Positions 52,868 to 64,000 of a stretch of DNA of 64,000 nucleotides are shown here, one piece after another. The notes beneath the pieces are model-generated. The model ran no database searches. It was not told where the DNA came from and worked only from the letters and a program-made list of their open reading frames with translations. The translations under genes and the position numbers were made by a program. The stretch is taken from the NCBI RefSeq assembly GCF_040869045.1, contig NC_090319.1:364205739-364269738 (forward strand), given 5' to 3'. Each line of letters begins with the position of its first letter. Position 1 is the first letter of the stretch. Source of the DNA: Eurosta solidaginis (taxonomy: Eukaryota > Arthropoda > Insecta > Diptera > Tephritidae).

Positions 52868-54432
52868 CGTTAATCAAGAGCACTCACTACTCTGTGGAGA
52901 AGCATTAGGTTACTTTTAAATAAAGAGTGTTTCACCCACTCATACTGAAAACTACTTATTTCTACGAATTTGAGGAATAAGCTCTTTATCATCTGAAAGC
53001 GGAACGATCGAAGAATTCCATCTATAAAAAACTAGTAGTTTTATTTCTGTACAACTAATTTAAGGAGTCCGCGTTCCGAAATTTCTGAACCCTGCTATTT
53101 CTTACAGTGCGCTCCTTAGCATGTGTTAAAAACGGCTGCATAGGTTTATGGAATAAATATATATATATATATACGCCAGGGCAATATACAAATTATTCCT
53201 TAGACGAACTACACCGATCTTAATCATTATACCGTTCAAGAGTTACAATATTTGTAGAGAAACAATTTTTCGTATGCTTTTTAAGTGAGAAATACATAAA
53301 TCCGATGTGCGGTATCTAAATAATTTGTCACTGAAATAGAATTTTTGGATGCGTTGGTAAGAGTAAAAGCGTCGTGGTTGTAGTGGTGAAGTGATCGATT
53401 AACTAGCAACGAGGTAAGATTTGTGCACGCAAGTTTGTTAGCACTAAAAAATCATTCATATATTTACGCATGAAAATATTATTTTATTGCTTGAGTCTAA
53501 CAAGAGATATAAATAGAGTGAGAGAAAGAGAGGGAGTGAGAGAGAGAGAGAGGTTCAATTGTGTATCTGTTGTCGCTCTTATCGCGTACTCACTATTGTA
53601 CCGTACAGATACTATGCATTCACTCTCGTGTCTCTACTCGGGCGCCATTATATTATCTGACTATAATCAGCAACTATTGGAATAACAATTTTTAGAACCG
53701 AACAAGAAAATATTCTTTTTATATTGTTCGAAGTACCGCATGATTCAGTCTATGACGATGCATTGCTAAAAGGTTGAACCAGCTATATTATTCTGCAATT
53801 TTTCATTTGCTATAACTCGGGCTCTGAACATGAACAGAGCCTAGAGCAGAGCCGTATCATTTATTGTGCTATACCTCGAGCTAAGTCGTACTTTAGAGCG
53901 GTTAGTTGGTTGGTTTCTGTGTCACCCGGATACCAAATATCCGAGCCCAAGTAGCGCACGGGGCGCCATTTCGATGCACATTTCTCCGGGAGCCAATTGC
54001 TGCTGATTTTGTATGGTTAGTCGGTACCTGTTGATATCTTTTACAGAGCATTTAGCTACTACTTTAAGTTCCGGCAGTATAAAACAGCCCATAGCTAGAA
54101 ACCTAGTGTGTGCTAAACAGTGGCGTAGTGAGGATTTCTTGCACCTGGGAAAAATATTTGTTTGCTGCTTTCCTCGCCGCAGCTCCTGCAAATACTGTTA
54201 AAAGGGATTCCCAATGTTTCAGAGCGGATTTATTAACAGAATAAAAACTTCAAACGAAGTGTTATTTGTAGTGGAGCGAAAGCAAAAAAATGTATTGTTG
54301 ATGGCTCTTCTGGGCATTTTATGCAGAACTTTGTCTTTTCTCTTGTTTTTGTCAGTGGAGTCGATGTAGCGTTGTTGTTTTCGTAATTGTGGTTTTATTT
54401 GTCGGCCAAAGCGCTATCGCATATTAAGAAGT
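52868..54432. other. No supported gene
   Basis: Contains the ppk-B poly(A) signal, an ATATATAT run near 53160 and a GA microsatellite (about 53515-53552). The frame at 53922-54191 reads into degraded repeat-like sequence and is not supported. Confidence 0.4.
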
Positions 54433-54837
54433 TAGGGGATCAGAATATACCCGAGGTAGGTATGCCTGTCGTAAGAGGCGACTAAAATACCAGATTCAAA
54501 AGGCTGTGTAGCGCAACCCTTCAGGTTGCCAGCGCAATATATAGCTTCTCCAAACCCAATTGTCAAACTCACCTATCCGCGGCGAATCCTGTTTCACTAA
54601 CAAACGAGGCTCTGGCGACCCCAAGCTCCTCATGGAACTTGTCGTGGGGAGGGAGGGAATGGCCTGAAGGTTAATGTGGCCACATAAATCGTTCCCGAGA
54701 TGGTCGGTCTGGCACCTAAATGGTGCTGTGGTACCGGAGCTTACCGCGTCTGTATCCGGCACAGGACAATCACATCGATAACACTCCCCAAAGCCTTCGG
54801 GGAGCAACCTTACCGCTACAACAACAACAATAACAAC
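54433..54837 (+). repeat. (CAA)n-tailed dispersed repeat, best copy, plus orientation
   Basis: The reference copy of the family, about 400 bp. It contains GAGGTAGGTATGCCTGTCGT, AAGAGGCGACTAAAATACCA, CCTTCAGGTTGCCAGCGCAA, CCTATCCGCGGCGAATCCTG, CTGGCGACCCCAAGCTCCTC, TCCCGAGATGGTCGGTCTGG, CACATCGATAACACTCCCCA and the terminal ACAACAACAACAATAACAAC. A trinucleotide tail at one fixed end suggests retroposition (a SINE or the 3' end of a LINE). Frames in it are incidental. Confidence 0.8.
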
Positions 54838-56039
54838 AAGTTATTTCAATTAGAAAATATTCTAGGCCGCCCTCAGCAGTGGTTTGCCAAATATTCCGTC
54901 TATTTCTGCATTGAATAGCTTCCAGTAAAAATTAATTTGCCGCTCAGAGCGGGTATAAAAAATGCAAATATTTTTGCATGTATTACCCCCACTGGAATGC
55001 GGATGAAAATAAAAAATTTACGAAAAGAAAAAAATAGATATTTAACACGCCAGTTCCGGCAAATTTTGCATATCATTACAACCACACCACAGCTGGCATA
55101 AGCACCACAACTGCGGTATTCCAAAAACTGATTTAAGCAGTAACTGAAACCGAGACCCAAAAGCAAAGATGCGCGCTCTTTAATAATTAATTCAATTAGC
55201 ATAAAACTCTAAGCAAATGCATATGTATGGAGTGTGTGCGTGTGGTGGAATAGGTGAAAGAGGTAACCAATCAACTAAACAAACCCACATCCAATAATGG
55301 AGTTAGAAAACATACACGTGCTGGCACGCCTGCAGGTCTAAGTAAGATTTGTGTGTTACGCTTCTGGTTTTCCACAATAACCTTTGGGCACGGGCCAGCT
55401 TGGAATAATGAATTCAATTTGTTAGCTAGAAAATGTGCGCAAAATTGCTGCTGCTCGTGGTTCATAATGGTACTTACACTATTGTTGCTGTTGTTATCAA
55501 CAAGATGGTTCCATTGATTTGTTGTTGTAAATATCTTTCGCTTATTGTTTGCTTGAATAAATATCTCGCTGCAAACCGTATTCTTTTTCTATCTAAATGA
55601 CTAAAGTCACTGAATCTAAATGAACGCTGCAGCTTTAACATACGCGCTTAACTAGGAGTTTTCGTTGTTTGAAGCGAAAGCGCAGAAGGAAAGCAAAAGG
55701 GAAGGCACAGAGGCTGGAGTTGCCACGAGTGCCACATCATATTGTATGAGATGCGCATGATACTTTTATATCCAGTACACCGCTCTGGCTCGTTGTTGAA
55801 AGTTGGTTCGTTGGTAGCGCAATATTAAATGTGCACCAAGCAAGCCACCAAAAAAATGTGTGCACGTCATATAAGGCTTACTTCATTTGATCGAAAGCCT
55901 TATTATTTGTAAGGACAGGGATGTGTGCAACGTTTCTTTAATTGCACCTTCTCGCTCTCTATCTACCTAGCTCAAACTCTTGCCTTGCTTAAATGACCGT
56001 TGATTTTTAGACCAAACCATCTTTGGATTTAATTAGGGA
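54838..56039. other. No supported gene
   Basis: AT-rich sequence with no recognisable domain, exon or repeat boundary. Confidence 0.4.
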
Positions 56040-57060
56040 TTATTTGCCGTTAATTACTTAGATTGACTTTCTTATTGACTGACTGATACTGGTAGCGTGT
56101 ACTGGTAGCGTGTACTGGTAGGGTATTATAACCGTTTTCACAGGTTTTTTGTAATGGCTTAAAGGAATCGAAATAGATATAGACTTAGCCATGATATCCC
56201 TCCGTCCGTTAACATGATAACTTGAGTAAAAATTTAGATATCTTTACGATATATGGACCATGGAATTCATGAAACCAGAATAGATTGATATTTAAAATGG
56301 GTGAAATGGAACGGAAACAACGCCCACTTTTCCGATATCGAATTTTTCGAAAAATGTTATAATTTATTACCAAACCGCCATAAATTGATGAAACTTGAGA
56401 AGTAAGTTTCCTTTATGTTGCAAAACAGAAATAAAGTGAAATTTTAAAAACGGGCGTGTCACCGCTTTTATTTAGAATAAAGTTTTGCAAGTTTTAAAAC
56501 CAAAACCGTTAAAGCTACATGCCATGTGGAAATTGGGCAGAGAGGTCGTCACACTACAATATATGCAATAGGAGAAAATTATCGAAATCGGTTTATGATT
56601 TAAAAAAATGTTTTTTTTTTTTTATGTTAACAAAGAACTCAATATATTTACGATGTATATAGTAAATTAAACTTATATTTCACCCCAGTATCGGCATGGT
56701 GAAGGAAAGTACGAGAATTAAAGAACTTTTTGTAAAGTGCAAGACCACGCCCAATCTTATCTCTTTATAATACTATAAATGCCATTTATCGAACAAAAAT
56801 CGACCAACTCTAAAGAAATTTGGTTATAGCTATAACGGGCGAAATCGGTTGAAATTCACGTCCCTTTTTTCACCAACAGGCCCGTTCATAGCTTGAGTAA
56901 AAATTGAGATATATTCGCTAGATGTGGTACATAAGCTTATCTGAACTCAAAATATATTGTTATTGAAACTGGTCGAAAACAGATTATAGCTGCGCCCACT
57001 TTTTCGATATTGAAAATTTCGAAAAGTGTGATAATTCATTATCAAATACTGATAAAATGG
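56040..57060. repeat. Dispersed repeat with internally repeated segments
   Basis: Starts near a triple GGTAGCGTGTACT repeat. Related passages recur inside: AACGCCCACTTTTCCGATAT and TGCGCCCACTTTTTCGATAT, TTGAGTAAAAATTTAGATAT and TTGAGTAAAAATTGAGATAT, and ATGTTATAATTTATTACCAA and GTGTGATAATTCATTATCAA. Similar GCCCACTTTTCCGATAT repeats occur in other fly genomes, to my knowledge. Confidence 0.5.
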
Positions 57061-57430
57061 TGATACTTGGCGGGAAACTTGCGAGAACTATCGCGGTATC
57101 AGTCTGCCAACAGCACATACATACATATATAGTTCGATGGAGCGCTTCGTAAAACGCATCCAACCCAAAGTCAACGAAATGTTTGCATTATATTAGTGCT
57201 ACTTCAGACATGGTTTATCTACCATCGACCAGTTTCTCACGATATGCCAAACACTGGCGAAGACCCCAATAAGATAATCGGTACTTACCATCTTCTTGCT
57301 GACTTCAAAGCGGCTATTGACGGTGCTAAAAAGAGTAGCTTGTATGATGATAAGCCTGTATTTGATTTCCCTGCAAAACTTCTACGACTTCGCTAAAGGA
57401 TATCGAAACCAAACGAGGTCTCAGACAAGG
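57061..57430 (+). pseudogene. Reverse transcriptase fragment of an RTE/CR1-like non-LTR element
   Basis: Traces in two frames: CENYRGISLPT-like near 57075, FRHGLSTIDQFLTICQTLAK near 57207-57265, then LLADFKAAIDGAKKSSLYDD and KPVFDFPAKLLRL to 57396. These match RT motifs 2 and A (NYRGISL, GFRxGRSTxDQ, DFKAAFDS). It is interrupted and lacks the catalytic YxDD region. Confidence 0.6.
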
Positions 57431-57874
57431 CTTAGAATTTCTACAAAATTGTAGTATTGCCAAGAAGTTATTTTTTGAACTAAGTAAGCTGTTAACATAG
57501 TAAGGTTTGAACCAACAAAAAACCCGCTCTACACCTTGCCCTCTTATCGTACCATAAATCATGGATGGTGACGAAAGTACATGCGTTGGTTCTTGGAATA
57601 TTACCATCTTTAGGTATTGTCCCTGTAGTCGATGTTAAGTTCAATTACATTTTACCACATACTGTGATGTGCGATGACCTTTTCTGTGTATTGCTATGGC
57701 TACAGCATATTCCTTCGGAGGTCCAATCTGGCGGCTAGCTTGGCATCTCATCTTGTTTCAATACGATTGCTGTCCCTGTTCATAAAATCGTCATTATCTT
57801 CCCTGTCACAATTGTTACAATTTAATTGCACGATATTGAAGTTGACACATGAATGCGACGCCTTGAAAGAGGGC

Positions 57875-58185
57875 TTGTTGTTGTTGTTGTAGCGATGAGG
57901 ACACTCCCTGAAGGTTTTGGGAAGTGTTTACGATGTAGATGGTTCTTTGCCGGATGCAGATCCGACAAGTACCGGTGACAGGCATTTTTAAGGTATTAGC
58001 CACTCCCTAGATCAATGAGGAACTTGGGGTCGCCAGAGCCTCGACTGTTAAAAAAACAGGATTCCCCACGGGTAAGTGAGGTTGACAATTGCGCTGGCAA
58101 TCCCTTGAAAAGGTTGTGCTACACACACACTTGAATAAATTCGGTTTAAGTCACCTCTTACGACAGGCATACCTGCCGCGGATAT
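57875..58185 (-). repeat. (CAA)n-tailed dispersed repeat, minus orientation
   Basis: TTGTTGTTGTTGTAGCGATG, GTTTTGGGAAGTGTTTACGA, TGCCGGATGCAGATCCGACA, GAACTTGGGGTCGCCAGAGC, GGATTCCCCACGGGTAAGTG and TCACCTCTTACGACAGGCAT, followed by CTGCCGCGGATATATTTTAA. Nearly full length. Confidence 0.75.
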
Positions 58186-60324
58186 ATTTTAAACTCGGGA
58201 GAATGAAAGATTGCTTTGTCGTGTATGCTGTCGGGGCCGTGAGTTTTAAGGTTACAGCTCAAAAAATATTGCTATCGATGCACTCGGTAAAACGGCGCGA
58301 GAAAAATATCTGTTAGGGCTAGTCCGTTGTTAAAGTCTGAAAAAAGAAGGGTGCCATCGATCAATACATGTACTGGATAAAGGATATGTGGCTGTCATAT
58401 ATATTATTTAGACTGTTTCTGGTGTTGTGGGCAGATTGCTGGTTTTGATTTAGGTTGTGCCAAGAGAGTTGTGGAAAATAAAAAGAGAGAGTTGTGGCCC
58501 CAATAAAACGCCGTTGTGGATAGGCAGCAAGCACCACAAATGTTTTTAAGAAATTGCTGATTCGATGAGCATTGGGCGTTAGCCTGGACAGCCCGTACTA
58601 TGCATCATTTTTTCTTTCTATGTCATGCTGTGGGAAGGGAATGAAGACGCTTCGGCCCAGAAAATAAGTCTTTTGACACTCGTGGTTGCAAACAGTGGAA
58701 GAATAAGTTTTTAATTGAGTTGGTGAAAACATATAGAGGAAGGCTTGCAATTAGCGGTAGCTGTCGCAAAGTAGATGTGATTAGAGTGGCTTTTATTCTA
58801 CGGCAAAAAACGTCTAGCCGTTCAAGCGATATTTAGTGATGTTGATAATGTAAAAATTAAGGATTATAACTAGATATGTGCCTTCTAATACGCTTTATCA
58901 GTCATTAGAGAAAGCGGCACTCTCGCCCTATGCCTCGTTTCTTATAATTGCTTACACATTTTTTTTTTTGCTAGAAATATTTGTAGTTGGTTAGAGTTAG
59001 TTAAGAGGTAACAATAAAAACTATAAGCATTGTTAAAATCAACTCATTTGTTTGTATCTCGGTTTCAGCTGCAACATTACAACCGCAATAACAGTCGTAC
59101 TAACTGTTAGATATTACAGGGAAAGTTGAAAAAAAGGCAACAAGAACAAAGGCGTGTATGCATATAAGTTTTAATTTATGTATGGGTGTATTTTGCTAGG
59201 TATTTATTAACAAACTGCCAAGAAAGTTGTGCTTACTATGATACTTTACCTCGGGCTCGTGGCAGGCATGTGAGCGATCTGTGGAATACCAGCTTGGATT
59301 GCTTGTTTAGTTCGTGGTAAGTGAAAAGGGATACTGCCATTAGTGCATTTATAGGGTGTTAGGAGATACATATGAAAATCTCATAGATAAATGTTTTTCA
59401 ATCTAGACTTTTAACATAGAATGGCTACAGGTACACAGGTTAGCATATCTGTGATCGAAAAGCTATCTAATGAAAAATTGGTCATTCAGGAAAATGTCCT
59501 AACAACAACAACATGCTTGTCATAATGACAACACCCATAGAAGAATTGCTTGCTGTGCATATTTTCTTGAACTCATATGAAAATTGATAGAGTGAAATTT
59601 GATTTGGAGCCCGTGAAGCTTGGCCTACGGCTACGGCCGGATTTACATAGAGCGCTTACCGCGTTGCTTCCCCTCATCGTTTTTGCAAAGCCAAAAGCTA
59701 AGAATATTTGAACATTTTACTTCGCTTTACATTCCACAAATTTTGTGTAGTCAGATTATTGTAAATGTGTTCTGAAATCAAAAGAAGCTGATGTGGGAAA
59801 AGGACTGATTTCCTTACCTTTGTGACTCAAATTAGGGAAGAGGTTGTCTCTAGAGGCCTGAACATGTATGTGGCTGGAGTGGTCTCTTAGATAACTTTTC
59901 TGCGCACCGGCTTTTTGTTTTAAACCAACGATTTAGAGGGCGAAGGCGGAACCCTGGAGCTCCTGCTGAAACCTGGGTTAGTGAAATAGGTCCGCGAGGC
60001 TAAGGAATATCTTCTCTGTTCCATTGGTGAAGCTGATTTTGGAATTCCTCTAATACGTACATTTTCTCGTACGTTCGTAGAAACCTGCTTCACTGGCGCT
60101 AACTGCCGATCTAAATAGAACGCTATCTAACAACCTTAGGATGAGCCTGTTACATTAACTCTTCCTCATTTTCAGAGATATTTGGGGATTATGCTCCATC
60201 TAGTTTTTTCCCATCTACGTCTTTTAAAAGCTCTGGAAGCCCAATTGATATTTACCTGGGAAGTGGGATTAATACAGAGGCCTACCTAAATGGCCCTTAA
60301 TACGGTTATCAATATATACCTCAA
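58186..60324. other. No supported gene
   Basis: About 2.1 kb without a recognisable domain. Homopolymer runs occur near 58958. Some phrases around 59820-60100 look like worn coding sequence but cannot be placed. Confidence 0.4.
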
Positions 60325-60625
60325 AAGCTAAGAATTTGGGCTGGGCGACTGTTTTTGCAGCGTGTATTCTCCAACCCAATTGTTAACCTCACCTACCAGA
60401 GGCGAAAGTTGTTTATTAGCAGGCAAGGGTCTGACGACCCCAAGTTCCCCAGGAAAAATGGGGATTGTATGATTTAAGAGGTAAAGCGTGGTCATATTAA
60501 ACCATTTCCAAGATAGTCGGGGTAGAACCATAATGGTTTATGTACTGGAACGTGCAGGATAAATATCTGGCGTAGGACCATCCTCATCGATAAAACGCTC
60601 CAAAACTTTCGGGGAGTATCCTTAG
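60325..60625 (+). repeat. (CAA)n-tailed dispersed repeat, plus orientation
   Basis: CTCCAACCCAATTGTTAACC, TCACCTACCAGAGGCGAAAG, TCTGACGACCCCAAGTTCCC, CCAAGATAGTCGGGGTAGAA and ACGCTCCAAAACTTTCGGGG. The tail is eroded to TTATTTTAACGACC. Confidence 0.65.
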
Positions 60626-60639
60626 TTTATTTTAACGAC

Positions 60640-61620
60640 CAAACTGAAACACCCTATCAGAAACCAGGACCTATATTCTAAAAAAACTCCGCCCTCTTGG
60701 CAAATATTAGAATATTTCTAAGGCTTCAGCCACTTGCTGATTCTACATCTGATAGATGTATTACTTTTAATAGCTGGAGTCTTAGCCTGGGAGCGCAGGG
60801 CACGAGCATAAAATGTGCTCGATCGTTTCCTCATCCAACCCGCACTTCTTACATCTGCTATCACTGACCAAGCCTTATTTAAATGCACGTGACTTCAGAA
60901 GGCAGTATCCAGTCAGAATACCAGCCATGACTATACAGTCCCCTCTTTTTAATGATAAAAGCAACTGTGTAGGTTTAAGGTTGTGAGACCTACACATAAT
61001 TTTCAACACTTTAAAGCCCCGCGCTTGAACCCACGCCTTTCCCCCTGGGTGGATCATATGCACCTCTCGTCTTCTCTTAATCTCACCCAATCTAATTGCG
61101 ACGTCTACGGAGCAAGCTTCAAGGGATGCGCCCTTTTTAGCTAGTTCATCTGCTTTTTCATTCCCATCTATTCCCATATACCCTGGGACTCAATATAGAT
61201 GCATGTTTCTCCCTTTCCCTATTTTTTCCAGAGACTAATTACACTCTAATACACTTTCAGATGCCGTGGTATACGCAATTATTGCTTTAATTGCTGCTTG
61301 GCTGTTAATATAAAAGTTAACACGACTGTAGTTTAAGCTGTTCTCTTCCAGTGTTTCTACTGCTTTGGTAACGGCTAATACTTCTACTTGGACAACCCTA
61401 CAGTGGCGTGGCAGCTTGTAAGATCTTTTTATTTCCGGATCAGCACAGTATACCGCAGACCCTGCTCCTTCCACTACTTTGGAACAATCTGTGTACACAT
61501 GTATCCCCTCGTCTGCCATTTGAGCACCCTTGCGCCAACCATCCACCTCCATTGTGGCTTTAAGATTTCCGTCGAAGCGCAGAGAGGGAAGCAGGTAGTC
61601 TGTTTGTCCTGTAATTGATG
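60640..61620 (-). mobile_element. Non-LTR retrotransposon RNase H and tail fragment, minus strand
   Basis: The frame at 61552-61235 has EGIHVYTDCSKVVEGAGSAV (first catalytic Asp), CRVVQVEVLAVTKAVETL (Glu) and FYINSQAAIKAI, where the usual Asp of DSQAA is Asn. The frame at 61177-60875 has MGIDGNEKADELAKKGASLE (final Asp), then KRGDCIVMAGILTGY. A stop/frame change separates them near 61180-61235. The family is shared with 17700-19260. Confidence 0.75.
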
Positions 61621-62825
61621 AGCATCAACTGTTATGCAATAAAATATAATTACTCGGGTAGCCTAGAGCTCTAAGCTTTGCCGCCGTGATGTCGATAGCT
61701 AACGGGAATTGCTTAACCTCGCTGACACATTAATTTTTGTGGCTAATTCCAGCCGAATTATCTGAACTGGTCAGCATTTTGGAGAACAGGATGTAAAAAT
61801 ATCGGACGGAACGTTTTCCATTATGCGAAGGTAACATCCAAGAACGATGTCAGTTTTTTCGTAAGCTTATGATAAGCAGTGGAATCCAATGTCACCATAA
61901 GAAAATGTGTCAACATTGCGTTATATAAGTGAGAACTTATTGAGCTTTATAGAAATATTTTTAGCGTACCATAGTTTTAAAATACCCTGTTTACAGTAGC
62001 AAACGGTTAGAATAATAGGAATGTAAGTAAACTAAGTATTACACATTTTCACCACATGTTTGTGTGTGTGTTAGTGATACACCGAAATGTACCTTATGAA
62101 CCGGATTCTTTAGGATACTAAAATAGCCGTATAAGAAGAGGAAACTAAATTTTGAGAGAATGGGAACCAAAACAAGGGGTAAAGACTTGTTGCGTATTCA
62201 AACAAAATTTATTTCTCTCCTCTTATAATGCTCTCTTTGCATCCCTGGAAATAGCCTGCTTTAATTTGGTATAACACTTCCTGGTGTCCCTAAAAAGAGT
62301 ATTACCGAAAAAGAGAAACATGGGTGGATTACCGGATAGGGTGTTTTTCAAAGTTTAAATATAAGTAATTTTTAATGAAAAGTTCTGCTTTAACAACATC
62401 CATTTTAAGATACTTAGATCAACTTGGAGATCTGCACTGAACATACCCGGTTTTTTTTTCAAATACTCTCTTAACCTTATATCACTAGCGTGTAAGGCTA
62501 CTGCTTGTGGGGATGTGTTAAAATAGCTGCTTAGCGCATGATAATATGCAGATCGTTGAAAGCTTCAAGTTAAAGTTAGTTTCATAAATACTTTTCACTT
62601 GGGATTATTTAAACAAAAACTTTGCTTGCTTAAGGCGCTAACGATGCGGCTCGAAATGTAATTGCTATGTGTTAATAAATTCGATTACATGCCGATGGGG
62701 GGATGCAGGCCAATATATATATGTATATTTATTGTTACATACTTGGTAAAACGTAAACTTTTTACATGTTTTAGGGGATAAAGAAGGTCGAATGGCATAG
62801 AATAAAAGAGAGAGATGAGTCCCCA
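61621..62825. other. No supported gene
   Basis: AT-rich sequence, with a GT run near 62060 and poly-T runs. I recognise no exon or repeat end. Confidence 0.4.
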
Positions 62826-63178
62826 GGCGGGTTAGGGGGCTTATAATATATCCGCTGTCGTAAGAAGCGACTAAAATAACAAATTCAGTTGAGGGATTGC
62901 CAGCGCAATTTATAGCTTCTCCAACCCAATTGCCAACCTCACCTATCCATGGTGAATCCTGCAAACGCAGGTTCCTCATTGATCTAGGGGGTGGGAGGGC
63001 GTTATGGCCTAGAAGATTTCATGTGGTCGTACTAAATATATCCCGAGATGGTCGGGCTAGCACCTTAATTTTGCTTGTTACCGGAGCGTACCTGATCTGC
63101 AACCGGAAAATGATCATCAACATCGACAATACTCCTCAAAACCTTCGGTGAGTGTTCTTATCTCTACAACAACAACAG
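62826..63178 (+). repeat. (CAA)n-tailed dispersed repeat, plus orientation
   Basis: GGGTTAGGGGGCTTATAATA, CTGTCGTAAGAAGCGACTAA, TCTCCAACCCAATTGCCAAC, CCTATCCATGGTGAATCCTG, ATCCCGAGATGGTCGGGCTA, ACATCGACAATACTCCTCAA and CTCTACAACAACAACAG. Full-length but with a small deletion in the middle. Confidence 0.75.
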
Positions 63179-64000
63179 AAAGGGATGAAAAAGTGTGCAC
63201 CAGGGTGTTTCCTGGCCTGTTAGTTGAATATATAGCTATGGAATATCTACAAGAGCTCAATCCAATAAAAAAATAATAATCAAATCAAATCTAGGCGAAC
63301 GATTTTTGAAAACGATAACGTCATAGGCACCGAGCTGAATATCACTATCCTTAGTTACTTCGGAATGTGCAGTAGTTGTAGTAAGAGTAGCTGGAGCTAC
63401 TTCTTCAGCACTTCCATGAAAAGAATTGCGATCAACATCTCCTAAGAGAAGTCTTCATTAGTTGACAGTTCCAAGAGGATTGGACCATAGTGAAGTTGCT
63501 TGCCTAGATATGTAAGAGTATAAGATTTTATAATATCAACATGTACTACTCGTTTTCTAGCATCTAGTTTAATCGCTACCTCGAAATCTAGAAACTGCGC
63601 CCCAGAGTTGGCAATTGAGTATACTGGTTCTTCCGGGATTAAGCTGCGCTAAGGCACAAGTCGGGCTTATAGGATAGGATAGGTTAGGTGGTAGCTTCCC
63701 TGATAAGGATAGCTCACTTGGACAACACGAAGGTCCGTTGTGATACCACATACACCAAAAATAACGGTGACCTAGATCCAGCTACTTAGAGAATCGTTGG
63801 GTAGCAACGATAAAGCTCCGAATGATACCGATCTCAACTTTGGATATATCCTCGGGAGATCCAAGTGAGTCGCGACCGAAGTACTTTCGCCTAATTCTGG
63901 CAAAAGCTGGACAATCAAGCATAAAGTGATTTGGTGATTCCACCTCATCATCCTCCATACAGCTGCAGCAGGATGGAGTTTCCAGTATATTGAGACGTAC
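63179..64000. other. Probable non-LTR 3' region at the window edge
   Basis: From about 63650 the sequence has AGGATAGGATAGGTTAGGTG and a run of GC-richer text resembling the untranslated tail of I/Jockey-type elements on the minus strand. No domain is decodable before the window ends, so this is weak. Confidence 0.3.

Noticed and set aside
54496..54807. 103-codon minus-strand frame
   Set aside because: It lies within the (CAA)n-tailed repeat, which is non-coding in the other copies.
1..64000. tRNA, rRNA or other structured RNA genes
   Set aside because: No cloverleaf with intact boxes or rRNA-like block was recognised apart from the SINE heads.

Overview
The window looks like AT-rich dipteran nuclear DNA, most likely a tephritid-type higher fly. 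The reasons are spliced pickpocket (DEG/ENaC) genes, Ty3/gypsy LTR elements, PHD-finger and RNase H-bearing non-LTR elements, Tc1-like inverted-repeat elements and a tRNA-headed SINE. The species assignment is inference. Introns are long and packed with transposon debris, and only about 3 kb is host coding sequence. Most long open frames in the introns belong to mobile elements or are chance frames.

Host genes, all on the + strand. (1) Positions 822-12770 hold three phase-compatible exons of a FERM-domain (band 4.1 superfamily) protein: the C-lobe in two exons, then the FERM-adjacent segment. The N-terminal exons lie left of the window. An invariant-looking Trp of the C-lobe is a TAG stop. 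(2) Positions 27047-30352 hold the 3' part of a pickpocket gene (ppk-A): six exons from the Cys-rich finger to the second membrane segment. Its N-terminal exons were not found, and it has a one-base reading-frame problem at a splice acceptor. (3) Positions 33096-52867 hold a second, tandem pickpocket gene (ppk-B). Exons 1-6 and the last two exons are visible. Two frameshifts are seen and the middle Cys-rich exons were not found. Its introns hold a gypsy element, a PHD-type non-LTR element, a SINE-like repeat and an element carrying 129-bp tandem repeats that landed on a splice acceptor.

Mobile DNA by region: 1.4-2.9, 5.7-8.3 and 9.2-9.8 kb carry TTCGAA-rich Tc1-type inverted-repeat elements and satellites inside the FERM intron; 14-19 kb carries decayed non-LTR elements; 19732-25351 is a gypsy element with matching LTRs and TAAG target duplications, whose gag is cut twice by a 220-bp palindromic hAT-like MITE; 26.5-27 kb carries a SINE and a TA-flanked MITE; 34.4-35.3 kb is a GC-rich tandemly duplicated block; 39325-44704 is a second gypsy element; 47.5-49.6 kb is a non-LTR element; 54-64 kb is mostly dispersed repeats, including four copies of a (CAA)n-tailed family that has about eight copies in the window.

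The most unusual items are the paired inverted palindromic MITEs in one gag gene, the splice acceptor apparently rescued by a target-site duplication, the Trp-to-TAG codon that A-to-I editing could in principle restore, and a cluster of TATCGATA/CGATA motifs in a ppk-B intron. Both pickpocket copies also show losses in functional motifs (HG motif, selectivity filter), which suggests decaying paralogues unless the assembly carries errors.
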